A stretch of DNA of 64,000 bases from an uncultured Roseburia sp. (GCA_947642555.1 CANRSX010000023.1:1-64000), one strand, 5' to 3'; shown: positions 8,651-16,939, counted from the stretch's first letter. Notes: a model not told the origin generated them from the letters alone. Translations and numbers: made by a program.

Positions 8651-8698
8651 TATGAATCATTTCCGGTTGTGAATGGAGATCTGTGCGTGTTACAATGA
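8627..8698 (+). pseudogene. Truncated duplicate of the MBL gene start
   Basis: The ATG overlapping the kinase stop begins with the same codons as the downstream MBL gene (MRILALME) but diverges after eight codons into inserted sequence. It stops after 23 residues (...VVNGDLCVLQ). It is the original start of the MBL gene, cut off when the insertion occurred. Confidence 0.75.
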
Positions 8699-8818
8699 TT
8701 TCAACACGATGGAGGAATATTATGGAAACATTGGAAACCGCGCTGATAAATATACATTGCAAATGTCAGATCATGATTTTAGATAAAAATATATAAATCG
8801 CGATTTTGGGAGGGCGTT

Positions 8819-9166
8819 ATGTTTAATGAAATATGTATATATGAGGCAAAATTAACCAGGCTCGATGAAATTGAAGAGTTAATGAAAGAAGTAGCTGAAT
8901 TTTATTTGGAGCAGGATGGTGTTATTGATGTACATTACATAAAACGAACTCATAGGCAAAAAGATTTTAATGCGGTTAAAGAAGGAGAGTTACCTATCCG
9001 TCTTACAAGAAATGCAGGCAAGGTAACATATGTTTTATATTGGGTACTGGAAAACGAAGAAGCTCATGCAAGAATATCTAAACTTGGTGTGGAGAAATTT
9101 TATAAACGCTGGAATCGATGCTTAACCACAATGCCTAAAATAATTCTTGGTGAAAATGTCATCTAA
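8819..9166 (+). CDS. Small alpha/beta-barrel (ABM-like) protein
   Basis: A 115-residue soluble protein beginning MFNEICIYEAKLTRLDEIEELM. Alternating beta strands and amphipathic helices, with VIDVHYIKRTH and VTYVLYWVLENEEAHARI segments, resemble the dimeric alpha-beta barrel of antibiotic-biosynthesis-monooxygenase or stress-responsive families. This fold assignment is by eye only. GGGAGGGCGTT precedes the ATG. The codon use (AAA, GAA, TTA) is AT-rich compared with flanking genes, supporting recent acquisition. No catalytic role can be assigned. Confidence 0.6.
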   Translation: MFNEICIYEAKLTRLDEIEELMKEVAEFYLEQDGVIDVHYIKRTHRQKDFNAVKEGELPIRLTRNAGKVTYVLYWVLENEEAHARISKLGVEKFYKRWNRCLTTMPKIILGENVI

Positions 9167-9247
9167 CCTGTAACTTCCGGTTTATAGAACCGTTTGATTG
9201 TTGACGATTATGTGATTTATGTAGAAATATACTTTATACTTCAATAT

Positions 9248-9301
9248 TTATACATCAGGAACACTTTCCCGAAAGGGGAGCATAAAAAAAGAAGCGAGTA
9301 A
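9248..9301 (+). pseudogene. Remnant resembling the C-terminus of a short holin-like type I toxin
   Basis: The open frame ending at TAA 9299-9301 translates to LYIRNTFPKGEHKKRSE. From memory, this basic tail resembles short holin-like toxin peptides of Lachnospiraceae and related Firmicutes. The upstream in-frame sequence reaches a stop without an ATG and lacks the expected hydrophobic helix, so only the tail and following RNA structure appear to survive. The match is recalled, not computed. Confidence 0.35.
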
Positions 9302-9346
9302 CCCACTCAGGACTAACGGGTAGCCAGTGGTACAAAACCGCTTCTC
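9283..9346 (-). ncRNA. Structured RNA element or terminator, possibly an antisense antitoxin RNA
   Basis: The outer stem AGAAGCG (9290-9296) pairs with CGCTTCT (9339-9345). An inner stem CCACT (9303-9307) pairs with AGTGG (9326-9330). On the minus strand the outer stem is followed by a run of six T residues, so it would terminate a minus-strand transcript. It overlaps the toxin-like remnant, as an antisense RNA would. Confidence 0.4.
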
Positions 9347-9402
9347 TTTGCTTAAAAAAATATCACCGGGCAGAAGATTTGTCAATCCTTTTTTCGGCTT
9401 TG

Positions 9403-9507
9403 TCCGAACGCCACGGCCTCCACGGAATGGGGGGACGGCATGTTCGTGCAGGAGCTGACCGTATCGGGAGGAGGAAAACAGAGATGAGAATACTGGCACT
9501 GATGGAA
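9403..9507 (+). repeat. 105-bp perfect direct repeat, right copy
   Basis: Identical to 8546-8650. It restores the start codon, ribosome binding site (GGGAGGAGG) and first eight codons of the MBL gene, so that gene remains expressible after the insertion. Confidence 0.95.
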
Positions 9508-10359
9508 AATACCTGCGGGCGGCAGGACTGTAAAATCGAGCACGGGCTTTCGCTCTATATCGAGACCGCCGGACATAAGCTGCTGGCGGATACGGGGGCC
9601 TCGCCCGCTTTTATGGAAAATGCGAAAACCCTCGGCGTGGATCTGGACGCGGTTGACACGGTGATCATCAGCCATGGCCATTATGACCATGCGGGCGGCC
9701 TGATGGAATTTTGCAGAGCCCATCCGCGCGCAAAGGTGTGGATGCAGCGGCTGGCGGGGGAGGATTATTATCACGGGGAGCGCTACATCGGGATCGACAA
9801 ACATCTGATGAAACTGCCGCAGGTATGGCTTCTGGACGGGGATATCACAATCGATGAGGAGCTGTCTCTTTTTACCGGCATCACGGGCAGACGCTGTTTC
9901 CCGGAGGGCAACCGTGCGCTGATGCACCGGAGGGCCGCAGCGCATATGCCTTGCAGCGTCTGCACCGACGAGCCGGATTCTTTCGCTGACGAGCCGGATT
10001 CCTGCGTCGACGAGCCGGATTCCTTTGCGCACGAGCAGTGCCTCGTGATCCGGGAGGGGGAGCGGCGCGTGCTGATCTCCGGGTGCGCGCACAACGGCAT
10101 TTTAAATATCCTCGACCGGTACCGGGAGCAGTATCACGGGGAGCCTGACGTCGTGATCAGCGGATTTCACATGATGAAAAAAACGGAATACACCGAAGCG
10201 GAGCGGCAGGTGATCTCAGATACTGCGCGCGAGCTCGCCGGATACCGGTCCGTCTTCTACACCGGGCACTGCACCGGGGAGGCGGCGATCGCGCTGATGC
10301 GGCCCGTCATGGGGGAGAAGCTTAAGGTGCTGCATTGCGGGATGGAGATGTTTTTATAG
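9484..10359 (+). CDS. MBL-fold metallo-hydrolase
   Basis: A 291-residue protein with start ATG 9484, identical in context to the truncated copy at 8627. The metal-binding motif SHGHYDHAGG (about residue 61) is the HxHxDH signature. Further ligands are likely the histidines in SGCAHNGILN and ISGFHMM. The arrangement matches the MJ0296/7,8-dihydropterin-6-methyl-4-(beta-D-ribofuranosyl)aminobenzene phosphate synthase-like group. A variable loop carries three tandem heptapeptides (DEPDSxx). Before the insertion it was probably co-translated with the histidine kinase. Substrate is unknown. Confidence 0.85.
   Translation: MRILALMENTCGRQDCKIEHGLSLYIETAGHKLLADTGASPAFMENAKTLGVDLDAVDTVIISHGHYDHAGGLMEFCRAHPRAKVWMQRLAGEDYYHGERYIGIDKHLMKLPQVWLLDGDITIDEELSLFTGITGRRCFPEGNRALMHRRAAAHMPCSVCTDEPDSFADEPDSCVDEPDSFAHEQCLVIREGERRVLISGCAHNGILNILDRYREQYHGEPDVVISGFHMMKKTEYTEAERQVISDTARELAGYRSVFYTGHCTGEAAIALMRPVMGEKLKVLHCGMEMFL
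9967..10029 (+). repeat. Three tandem 21-bp units inside the MBL gene
   Basis: GACGAGCCGGATTC plus seven variable bases occurs three times head to tail, encoding DEPDSFA, DEPDSCV and DEPDSFA. The reading frame is preserved. The acidic insert lies in a loop between the metal-site strands, and copy number probably varies by slippage. Confidence 0.9.
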
Positions 10360-10389
10360 AAAATAAAAACGGGAAAGGGGGAGCAGGTA

Positions 10390-11954
10390 ATGGGGATTTA
10401 TATCAATCCGGGATATAAACGTTTTCAGGAGGCAGTTTCATCAGAAATCTATATAGACAAAACCGAGCTGATTGCATATACCAATCAATGTGTGAATACA
10501 GAACAGAAATATATTTGTGTGAGCAGACCACGTCGTTTTGGAAAATCAATTGCTGCAAATATGCTTGCTGCATATTATGGCTGTAAAGTCAGTTCGGATG
10601 AATTATTTTATGATTATAAAATCGCTGCAAAAGATTCTTATCATCAGCATCTGAATCAATATAATGTCATATTTCTGAATATGCAGGAATTTCTGAGTAA
10701 TTCGGCAAATATGACAGAGATGACAGATCTGATTAAACGAAGTATTTTATGGGAGCTTTTGGAGGAGTGGCCCGATTTCAGATATTTTGACCAGCATAAT
10801 CTTGTGCGCACACTGAATGACGTGTTTCATAACACACAGGTGCCGTTTATTTTTATTATCGATGAATGGGACTGTATTTTCAGAGAGAAAAAGAATCATT
10901 TTGAGGAACAGAAAGAATATTTGGATTTTTTGCGATTGCTTCTGAAAGATCAGGCATATGTCGGACTTGCCTATATGACGGGAATTCTGCCGGTCAAAAA
11001 GTACGGAACACATTCTGCCTTGAATATGTTTGACGAATATTCCATGACAAATCCGGGACCGCTCGCGGAATTTTCTGGTTTTACAGAAACGGAAGTCAGA
11101 AATCTGTGTGAGGTTTATCATATGGATTTTGATGAGGCTGAACGCTGGTATGACGGATATTGCTTTGATGGTACGGAGCATATCTACAGCCCGAGATCAG
11201 TGGTGCGTGCGATGATGAACCATCGATACGACAGCTACTGGAATCAGACGGAAAGCTTTGAGGCGCTTCGAACCTACATCGTGATGAATTTTGATGGATT
11301 AAAAGACGCGGTGACAAGATTGCTTGCAGGGGAACGCGTAGGTATTGACACGGAGTCATTCAGCAATGATATGAATACGTTCCATGTAGCGGATGATGTG
11401 CTGACACTGCTGATTCATCTGGGATATCTGGCATATGATTTTATCAGAAAAGAAGTATATATTCCAAATTCCGAAGTGGCAGGTGCCTTTACTGCGGCAG
11501 TTCGTGCATCAGGCTGGAATAAAGTGGCCAAAGCAATTGAAAATTCGGACAGACTGCTTCAGGCAGTGTGGAGTCAGGATGAGACGTCTGTGGCAGCTGG
11601 AATAGAGGAGGTCATTTAGAGACATCGATACTGGCCTACAATGATGAGAATGCACTTTCCTGCACGATTGCACTGGCATTATACAGTGCAAAAGAATACT
11701 ACCTGACAGTACGGGAATTTCCAACAGGAAAAGGATTTGCTGATCTTGTTTATCTTCCGAGAGGAAAATATTATGACAAACCGGCTCTTGTGGTAGAGTT
11801 GAAGTGGAACAAACCGGCACAATGTGCGATAACACAAATAAAGGAAAAACAATATCCGAAATCACTTGCTGACTATGAAGGAAGGATCCTGCTGGTCGGT
11901 ATCAGCTACGATCCGGAATCAAAACTTCACGAGTGTATCATAGAGCCGGCGTGA
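10390..11954 (+). pseudogene. AAA-ATPase-like / PD-(D/E)XK nuclease protein, frameshifted
   Basis: The first frame (10390-11619, 409 residues) carries Walker A-like RPRRFGKS and Walker B IFIIDEWD, typical of the AAA-ATPase_like family (PF09820). It stops at TAG 11617. The -1 frame continues smoothly with HLETSILAYNDENALSC and then KGFADLVYLP...ALVVELKWNK, the catalytic D and ExK of the PDDEXK_9 nuclease domain (PF08011), ending at 11954. A one-base loss near 11612 (GAGGAGGT|CAT) explains the break. The gene is AT-rich relative to its surroundings, suggesting transfer. These proteins are abundant in Bacteroides and Clostridia, and their role is unsettled. A sequencing error cannot be excluded. 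Confidence 0.8.
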
Positions 11955-11975
11955 CCGGCTCTTCCTTTTTTCTTT
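11942..11975 (+). terminator. Rho-independent terminator
   Basis: AGAGCCGG pairs perfectly with CCGGCTCT around a CGTGA loop, followed by a T-rich tail (CTTCCTTTTTTC). The stem overlaps the stop codon of the frameshifted ATPase/nuclease gene. Confidence 0.85.
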
Positions 11976-12062
11976 TTTTCGTGAACCTTTTTTTCGCTCA
12001 TGACCATATACAGGTGAAGGGCAATCAAACCCGGACAGACGTCTGAACTGGAGGAACAGGAA

Positions 12063-12599
12063 ATGAGCCATAAAGAGCTGGAAGAATGCATAACGACCTG
12101 CGGGACGGATCTTTTTTCCTTCTGCTGCCAGCTTACCAGAAACCGGCAGGAGGCGGAGGATCTCTACCAGGACACCTTCTTAAAGGCGATAGAGCTTGCG
12201 GAGAGACTGGATCCGGACAGGAACGTAAAGAGCGCGCTGCTCTCGATCGCGGTAAACCTCTGGAGGAACCGGCGCAGAAAAATGGCGATCCGTTTAAGGA
12301 TTACCGGGCCGCAGATCTCCGTCGAGGATATGGAGACACAGATCCCGGAGCGGGGCGCCGCCGTGGAGGACGCCTGCATTGACAGGGAGGAGCGGCGTAT
12401 CGTGCGGGAGGCTGTCGCGGCACTGCCGGAGCGCTACCGGCTGCCGGTGCTGCTGCGCTACATGGAGGAACTGAAAGTATCCGAGATCTCACAGGTCTTA
12501 GGCGTGCCGGAGGGCACGGTAAAAAGCAGGCTTTACAAAGCGAAACGGCTGCTGGAAAAAGAATTGGAGGTTGTTTTAAATGAAGCATGGGATGGATGA
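12063..12599 (+). CDS. ECF-type RNA polymerase sigma factor
   Basis: A 178-residue sigma-70 family protein. Region 2 (NRQEAEDLYQDTFLKAIE, about residues 28-45) binds core polymerase and the -10 element. Region 4 (SEISQVLGVPEGTVKSRLYKAKRLL, about 142-166) recognises -35 elements. GGAGGAACAGGAA precedes the ATG. Its 3' end overlaps the start of the next gene by 20 bp, the usual coupling of an ECF sigma factor to its membrane regulator. The regulon is not evident here apart from likely autoregulation. Confidence 0.9.
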   Translation: MSHKELEECITTCGTDLFSFCCQLTRNRQEAEDLYQDTFLKAIELAERLDPDRNVKSALLSIAVNLWRNRRRKMAIRLRITGPQISVEDMETQIPERGAAVEDACIDREERRIVREAVAALPERYRLPVLLRYMEELKVSEISQVLGVPEGTVKSRLYKAKRLLEKELEVVLNEAWDG

Positions 12600-13779
12600 A
12601 CTTTTAAAACGTGCCCTTACTCCGGATGACCGGCCGGATCCATGGCTGAACCAGAACATTTTGCACAGGGCAGAGGAGATGACATTCATGAAAAAGAAAA
12701 AAAGAAAAAACATGGTAGCGGCAGCGTCCGTAATTACATTCGGGCTGCTTCTGGGCTCCACCTCCGCGTATGCGGCATGGCGGCTTATGACCCCGTCACA
12801 GGTGGCGGAGCACGGCGGAGACGAGCGGCTTGCGGAAGCATTTTCGGGGGAGGATGCGATCTTTGTCAATGAGACGCAGGAGTATCAGGGGTACCGCATC
12901 ACGTTTCTCGGGGCGGTTGCGGGGAAGGATCTGAGTGATTTCCTGGCGACGGACGACCAGGGCCAGGTATTAAACGACCGTTTTTACAGCGTCGTATCGA
13001 TCGAGCACACCGACGGCACGCCGATGGCGGATACCACGGATCCGGCCTACGGGGAGGAACCGTTTCTGGTCTCACCCTATATCCGCGGACTGGACCCGGC
13101 ATGGAACAATATTTTCACGATGGGCGGAGGATATTCTGCGTTTGTAGAAAATGGTGTCGAGTACCGGCTGGTGGAGATGGACAATGTGGAAATCTTTGCG
13201 GACCGCGGGATGTATCTCGGCGTAAATTCCGGCAGCTTTTATGACAATACGGCGTACCGGTATGACGAGAGCACCGGGGAGATCACACGGAATGAAGCTT
13301 ACGGCGGCGTGAATGCGCTCTTTGCCCTGCCGCTTGACCCGGCAAAAGGGGATCCGGCGGCGGCGCAGGCCTACCTCGATGAAATGAAACGTGAGATGGA
13401 GGAGCCGGACGAGATTACATTTGAAGGGATCGACGCGAAAATCGACGCGTGGACGAACGCCCTTGACCTCGCGGAGCTTGAGACGTACTGCGAGCGGATC
13501 GAGGGGACGACGATGATCTGTACGCCGGACGCGGAGGGCGTGGCGGAGTATTCGTATGATCTCGGGAATGAGGGCAGCGGCAGCGGAGGCTTCTTTGTAA
13601 ACGAATGCTTCCCCGCGGGAACCGCACCGGGAACCAGGTGTATCAACGGATTTAGCTGGGGCGAGAACGGAATGGCTGATCTTAAGATCGAGATCGTTGA
13701 GTTAAACGAAGACGGCACGGTGACCTTTGCGGTGTACCGGCCGACAGAGGAGACGATCAGAGCGGTGGAACAGCAGTAA
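12580..13779 (+). CDS. Membrane-anchored anti-sigma-like partner with large extracellular domain
   Basis: This 399-residue protein starts inside the sigma gene (GGAGG then ATG 12580). About 45 cytoplasmic residues (MDELLKRALTPDDRPDPWLN...) precede a single membrane helix at about 46-65 (MVAAASVITFGLLLGS, YAA). An acidic extracellular domain of about 330 residues follows, rich in DG/GE and aromatic residues. Position and topology fit an anti-sigma factor of the DUF4179-like class that holds the ECF sigma factor until an external signal is sensed. No enzymatic motif was seen, and the assignment rests mainly on context. Confidence 0.7.
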   Translation: MKHGMDELLKRALTPDDRPDPWLNQNILHRAEEMTFMKKKKRKNMVAAASVITFGLLLGSTSAYAAWRLMTPSQVAEHGGDERLAEAFSGEDAIFVNETQEYQGYRITFLGAVAGKDLSDFLATDDQGQVLNDRFYSVVSIEHTDGTPMADTTDPAYGEEPFLVSPYIRGLDPAWNNIFTMGGGYSAFVENGVEYRLVEMDNVEIFADRGMYLGVNSGSFYDNTAYRYDESTGEITRNEAYGGVNALFALPLDPAKGDPAAAQAYLDEMKREMEEPDEITFEGIDAKIDAWTNALDLAELETYCERIEGTTMICTPDAEGVAEYSYDLGNEGSGSGGFFVNECFPAGTAPGTRCINGFSWGENGMADLKIEIVELNEDGTVTFAVYRPTEETIRAVEQQ

Positions 13780-13907
13780 AACATGCGCTGATCCTGTCCG
13801 GTGGAGCAGCAGTAAAATGAGCGCCTGCCTTGCGCGATGCGGCAGCCTGTAGTATGATAGATGCCAGGGAAGGAAGATCATGGGATGAAAAAAGGAGAAC
13901 ATGCCGG

Positions 13908-15185
13908 ATGGAAGGAACAGAAATACTGGACATTGTCATCGTTGTTCTGCTTCTTGTGGTGATCATACTGCAGGTGGCTGGGCGGCGCAGGAAGTCTGAC
14001 ACGGATACCGTCGTATCGCTCTTAAAACGCACCGCGGGGGAACAGCGCGAGACCGTGCGAAAACAGATCGCGGACGGCGCGACCGAACAGTTTGAGCGTT
14101 TCGGCCTGATCCAGAAGAGCATTCAGGAGACGCTTCAGACAAACCGCAGGGAGGAAAACCGGCAGCTGGACGCTTTTGCAGGGCGTCTCGACGCCCGGCT
14201 TTCCTCCATGATGCGGGCAGACGCCGACAATATCGAAAAGATCAGCGCCACGCTCGAGCGCAGAATGAAGGAATTGCAGGAGAGCAACGAGAAGCGGCTC
14301 GAGCAGATGCAGGGCGTGGTGGATGAGAAGCTGCAGAAGACATTAGAAACCCGCCTGGCACGCTCCTTTGAGCTGGTCAGCAGACAGCTTGAGAGCGTGG
14401 GGCAGGGACTGGGCGAGATGAAAGCGCTCGCCGCGGACGCGAGATCGCTGAAAAATGCACTTACAAACGTAAAAGAACGCGGCACTTACGGGGAGATTCG
14501 TCTGGAAAAGCTGCTCTCCGATATCCTCACGCCGGGCCAGTATGAAAAAAATGCGGAGATCACGCCCCAGAGACGCGTGGAATTTGCCATAAAGCTTCCG
14601 GGCAGCGGGGATGAGCCGCTGCTTTTGCCGGTTGACAGCAAATTTCCGATCGAGGACTATAACCGTCTTCTGGACGCGGAGGATAGGTCTGCGATGGAAG
14701 AGGCGAAACGCTCGCTTGCCATAAAAATCCGCGCGTTCGCAAAAGACATCCACGACAAATATATCGCGCCGCCGAAGACCACGGATTTTGCGCTGATGTT
14801 TCTCCCCACCGAGGGCTTATACGCGCAGGTCGTTCAGAACGCGGCATTGTTTGAGGAGCTTCGTGATAAATACAGGGTTACTGCCGTCGGTGCGACCACG
14901 CTTTCGGCGTTCCTTTCATCCCTGCAGATGGGATTTCAGACGCTTGCCATCGAGCAGCGGTCGCAGGAGGTGTGGGATACCCTGCGCGCCGTGAAGGCGG
15001 AATTTATCAAATTCGGGAACCTTTTGGATAAGGCGCACAAACAGATACAGACCGCCGACAACACGCTCTCGGAACTCGTCGGAAGGCGCACAAGGGCCAT
15101 CAACCGCACGCTGCGCGGTGTGGAGGAGCTGCCGGAATCAGGAGGAGCTCTTCTGTCCGATTTCGAGGATGCGGACGATCCCTAA
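13908..15185 (+). CDS. rmuC: DNA recombination protein RmuC
   Basis: ATG 13908 (AGGAG 10 bp upstream) gives 425 residues, close to the family norm. An N-terminal membrane helix (about residues 5-24, ILDIVIVVLLLVVIILQVA) is followed by a long coiled coil to about 185. The conserved RmuC domain follows, with KERGTYGEIRLEKLLSDIL, LPVDSKFPIEDY and FLPTEGLYAQV motifs. RmuC is a restriction-endonuclease-fold protein that limits inversions between short inverted repeats. Its stop overlaps the converging cupin gene by 4 bp. The ORF track's start at 13830 has no ribosome binding site. Confidence 0.93.
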   Translation: MEGTEILDIVIVVLLLVVIILQVAGRRRKSDTDTVVSLLKRTAGEQRETVRKQIADGATEQFERFGLIQKSIQETLQTNRREENRQLDAFAGRLDARLSSMMRADADNIEKISATLERRMKELQESNEKRLEQMQGVVDEKLQKTLETRLARSFELVSRQLESVGQGLGEMKALAADARSLKNALTNVKERGTYGEIRLEKLLSDILTPGQYEKNAEITPQRRVEFAIKLPGSGDEPLLLPVDSKFPIEDYNRLLDAEDRSAMEEAKRSLAIKIRAFAKDIHDKYIAPPKTTDFALMFLPTEGLYAQVVQNAALFEELRDKYRVTAVGATTLSAFLSSLQMGFQTLAIEQRSQEVWDTLRAVKAEFIKFGNLLDKAHKQIQTADNTLSELVGRRTRAINRTLRGVEELPESGGALLSDFEDADDP

Positions 15186-15532
15186 CGGTAGAGAATCAGC
15201 GCGATAAACTCGAGCGGCACGTCGCCGGTATTCGCAAGGCCGTGTCCCTCTCCGGCTCCGGTAAAGGTGACGTCGCCGGCAGAGACCGGGACGACGGTGC
15301 CGTTGTCGTTAAATTCCCCGCTGCCGCTGTAAATATAATACGTCTCGGACTCGTTTGTGTGGGTGTGATAGCCGATGGCACAGCCGGGGGCAAGCGTGCT
15401 GTGCGCAAAGACGCGGCCCTTTCCGTACATTTCTTCCGCGCCGTTTAACAGGTGACGGACCGTGATGTCGCCGGTTCCGTCAAACGGCGCCGGTTTGTGC
15501 TCGACCTGCTTCTGGTCATTTTTACGTATCAT
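15182..15532 (-). CDS. Cupin-domain small protein
   Basis: A 116-residue single-domain cupin. Motif 1 is GYHTHTNESETYYIYSG and motif 2 is GDVTFTGAGEGHGLANTG, giving the metal-binding His/His/Glu and His set. Such proteins bind small sugars or acids, or act as isomerases. GGAGG lies 8 bp before the ATG and a near-consensus promoter is at 15559-15587. The operator at 15593-15612 sits just upstream of that promoter, so it may belong to the LacI regulon, although the site is outside the core promoter. Confidence 0.88.
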   Translation of the reverse strand: MIRKNDQKQVEHKPAPFDGTGDITVRHLLNGAEEMYGKGRVFAHSTLAPGCAIGYHTHTNESETYYIYSGSGEFNDNGTVVPVSAGDVTFTGAGEGHGLANTGDVPLEFIALILYR

Positions 15533-15558
15533 AAGAATACCTCCTTTTCATAACTTTT

Positions 15559-15587
15559 ATCATAAGATGTCCGGCATTCCCTGTCAA
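15559..15587 (-). promoter_or_regulatory. Promoter of the cupin gene
   Basis: Minus-strand TTGACA (15587-15582), a 17-bp spacer and TATGAT (15564-15559) form a near-perfect sigma-A promoter 27 bp before the cupin start codon. Confidence 0.8.
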
Positions 15588-15592
15588 GACAA

Positions 15593-15612
15593 TTTTGCAA
15601 TCGATTCCAAAA
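15593..15612. promoter_or_regulatory. LacI-type operator between cupin and lacI-family genes
   Basis: TTTTGCAATCGATTCCAAAA is a 20-bp palindrome with one mismatched pair around the central AATCGATT. The same core recurs at 16940-16975 and 26924-26960. It lies upstream of both divergent promoters, consistent with autoregulation by the adjacent regulator. It also fits the loose CcpA cre consensus, so catabolite control is an alternative. Confidence 0.7.
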
Positions 15613-15640
15613 AGTGCTTCCCACAAAGCCGGAAACCGGG

Positions 15641-15669
15641 TTGACAAGCAGGGAAAAACAGGGAATAAT
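15641..15669 (+). promoter_or_regulatory. Promoter of the LacI-family gene
   Basis: TTGACA (15641-15646), a 17-bp spacer and AATAAT (15664-15669) lie 20 bp before the start codon, with GTAGGGGGA as the ribosome binding site. Confidence 0.65.
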
Positions 15670-15689
15670 TGAAGTAGGGGGAAAATGAT

Positions 15690-16676
15690 ATGACGATATA
15701 TGACATTGCAAAGGAGGCCGGTGTGTCGGCCAGCACGGTATCCAGGGTGGTAAACGACAAGCCGGGGGTTCATCCCTTAACAAAAGAAAAAATAGAAGGA
15801 CTATTGAAAAAATATAATTATTCTCCCGACGAGACGGCGAGGGGGCTGATCAAGCAGAAGAACCGGCTGATCGGGATTCTGGTGGCGGATATCAGAAATG
15901 TCCACTACACGGACGGCGCATACGCGGTAGAAAAAGAATTTGCCAGGCGGGGATACTGCTGCATTATTTTCAACACAGGGTCCGAGTCGGAGGAGAAGAC
16001 GGAGTATATTCAGATTTTAAGCCAGCGCAGGGTGGAGGGCGTCGTGATGATCGGCTCCACGTTTCAGACGAAGGAGGTGGAGGAGGCGATCGTGCGGTTT
16101 ATGCCGAAGATCCCGGTGATCATGGTAAACGGCTACCTGAAGCTGCCGAATGTCCGCGGCGTCCTGGCGGACGAGCGCTCCGGCGTGTCCGCGCTCGTAA
16201 GGCTTCTGGCGGAAAAAGGGCACCGGCACCTGGCCTTTGTGAACAACTGCTATACGCCCAGCAACCGCCTGAAAATTCAGGGGTTTGAGGAGGAGCTGGC
16301 GCACCAGGGGATCGAAGGGCCGGCGCTGGTGTACGACGCCCAGACGACATTTGAGAGCGCTTACGAGGTGACGAAGCGGCTGATGCAGGAGCACCCGGAG
16401 ACGGACGGCATCGTCTACAGCGTGGATCTTCTGGCCTCGGGCGGCGGGCGGGCGCTTGCCGATATGGGGTATCTGGTGCCGGACCAGGTGGCGTACACCG
16501 GGATCGACAATTCGATCTACGCGGAATTCAGCACGCCCAAGATCACCTCGCTTGACAATAAGCTGCCGGAATTAAGCCTCATGGCGTCGCGCTTTCTGGT
16601 GGATCTTCTGGAGGAACGCAGCGTGACGGAGAAGATGATGGTGTTCTCGTCGATTGCGGAGCGGGAGACGACATAG
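15690..16676 (+). CDS. LacI family transcriptional regulator
   Basis: A 328-residue regulator. The N-terminal headpiece MTIYDIAKEAGVSASTVSRVVND is the LacI helix-turn-helix, followed by the hinge helix and a periplasmic-binding-protein-like effector domain (RNRLIGILVADIRNVHYTDG onward). The effector pocket is not interpretable, so the inducer is unknown. It probably controls the operons at 16.9-26.9 kb and at 26.97 kb through paired ATCGAT-centred operators, and its own intergenic region through a single site. Confidence 0.92.
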   Translation: MTIYDIAKEAGVSASTVSRVVNDKPGVHPLTKEKIEGLLKKYNYSPDETARGLIKQKNRLIGILVADIRNVHYTDGAYAVEKEFARRGYCCIIFNTGSESEEKTEYIQILSQRRVEGVVMIGSTFQTKEVEEAIVRFMPKIPVIMVNGYLKLPNVRGVLADERSGVSALVRLLAEKGHRHLAFVNNCYTPSNRLKIQGFEEELAHQGIEGPALVYDAQTTFESAYEVTKRLMQEHPETDGIVYSVDLLASGGGRALADMGYLVPDQVAYTGIDNSIYAEFSTPKITSLDNKLPELSLMASRFLVDLLEERSVTEKMMVFSSIAERETT

Positions 16677-16770
16677 AGCTCACGGGGCTGTGAGACCGAT
16701 AACAGAAGAAATGGCTTACGGGCAGATGTTCTGACAGGCCGGTCCGGTCAGAATATCTGCTTTTCCACGA

Positions 16771-16800
16771 AAACAGGCACATCTGCGGCCTGTTTTTTTA
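16771..16800 (+). terminator. Rho-independent terminator after the LacI-family gene
   Basis: AACAGGC (16772-16778) pairs with GCCTGTT (16788-16794) and is followed by TTTTTA. An additional imperfect inverted repeat, TTCTGAC...GTCAGAA, lies just upstream at about 16729-16752. Confidence 0.75.
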
Positions 16801-16906
16801 GTCAGGAAAATCAGGATTCTTTCAGTATCAATCGCAAAAATCAGGATAATTTAACAATTGCCGGGTGCAAAAACGGGACTTATATGAACAAAATTCATAA
16901 TAAGGC

Positions 16907-16935
16907 TTGACATGCAGGATTTTTCATGCTACTGT
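16907..16935 (+). promoter_or_regulatory. Promoter of the reductase-transporter operon
   Basis: TTGACA (16907-16912), a 17-bp spacer and TACTGT (16930-16935) place initiation near 16942, exactly inside the first of two operators. It has the same architecture as the promoter at 26892-26920. Confidence 0.75.
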
Positions 16936-16939
16936 TTTA

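Larger units (their letters stand above)
8651..9402. mobile_element. 752-bp AT-rich insertion bounded by direct repeats
   Basis: The sequence between the two 105-bp copies is visibly richer in A and T than its flanks. It carries an intact 115-residue ORF and, at its right end, a remnant resembling a small type I toxin locus with a structured RNA. No transposase, terminal inverted repeat or short target duplication is visible. Insertion by a Campbell-like crossover or template switching over 105 bp of homology would explain the long repeat. Confidence 0.6.

Noticed and set aside
12899-13627. Several antisense ORFs over the anti-sigma-like gene
   Set aside because: All are proline-, arginine- and serine-rich shadow frames of a GC-rich gene and lack start signals.
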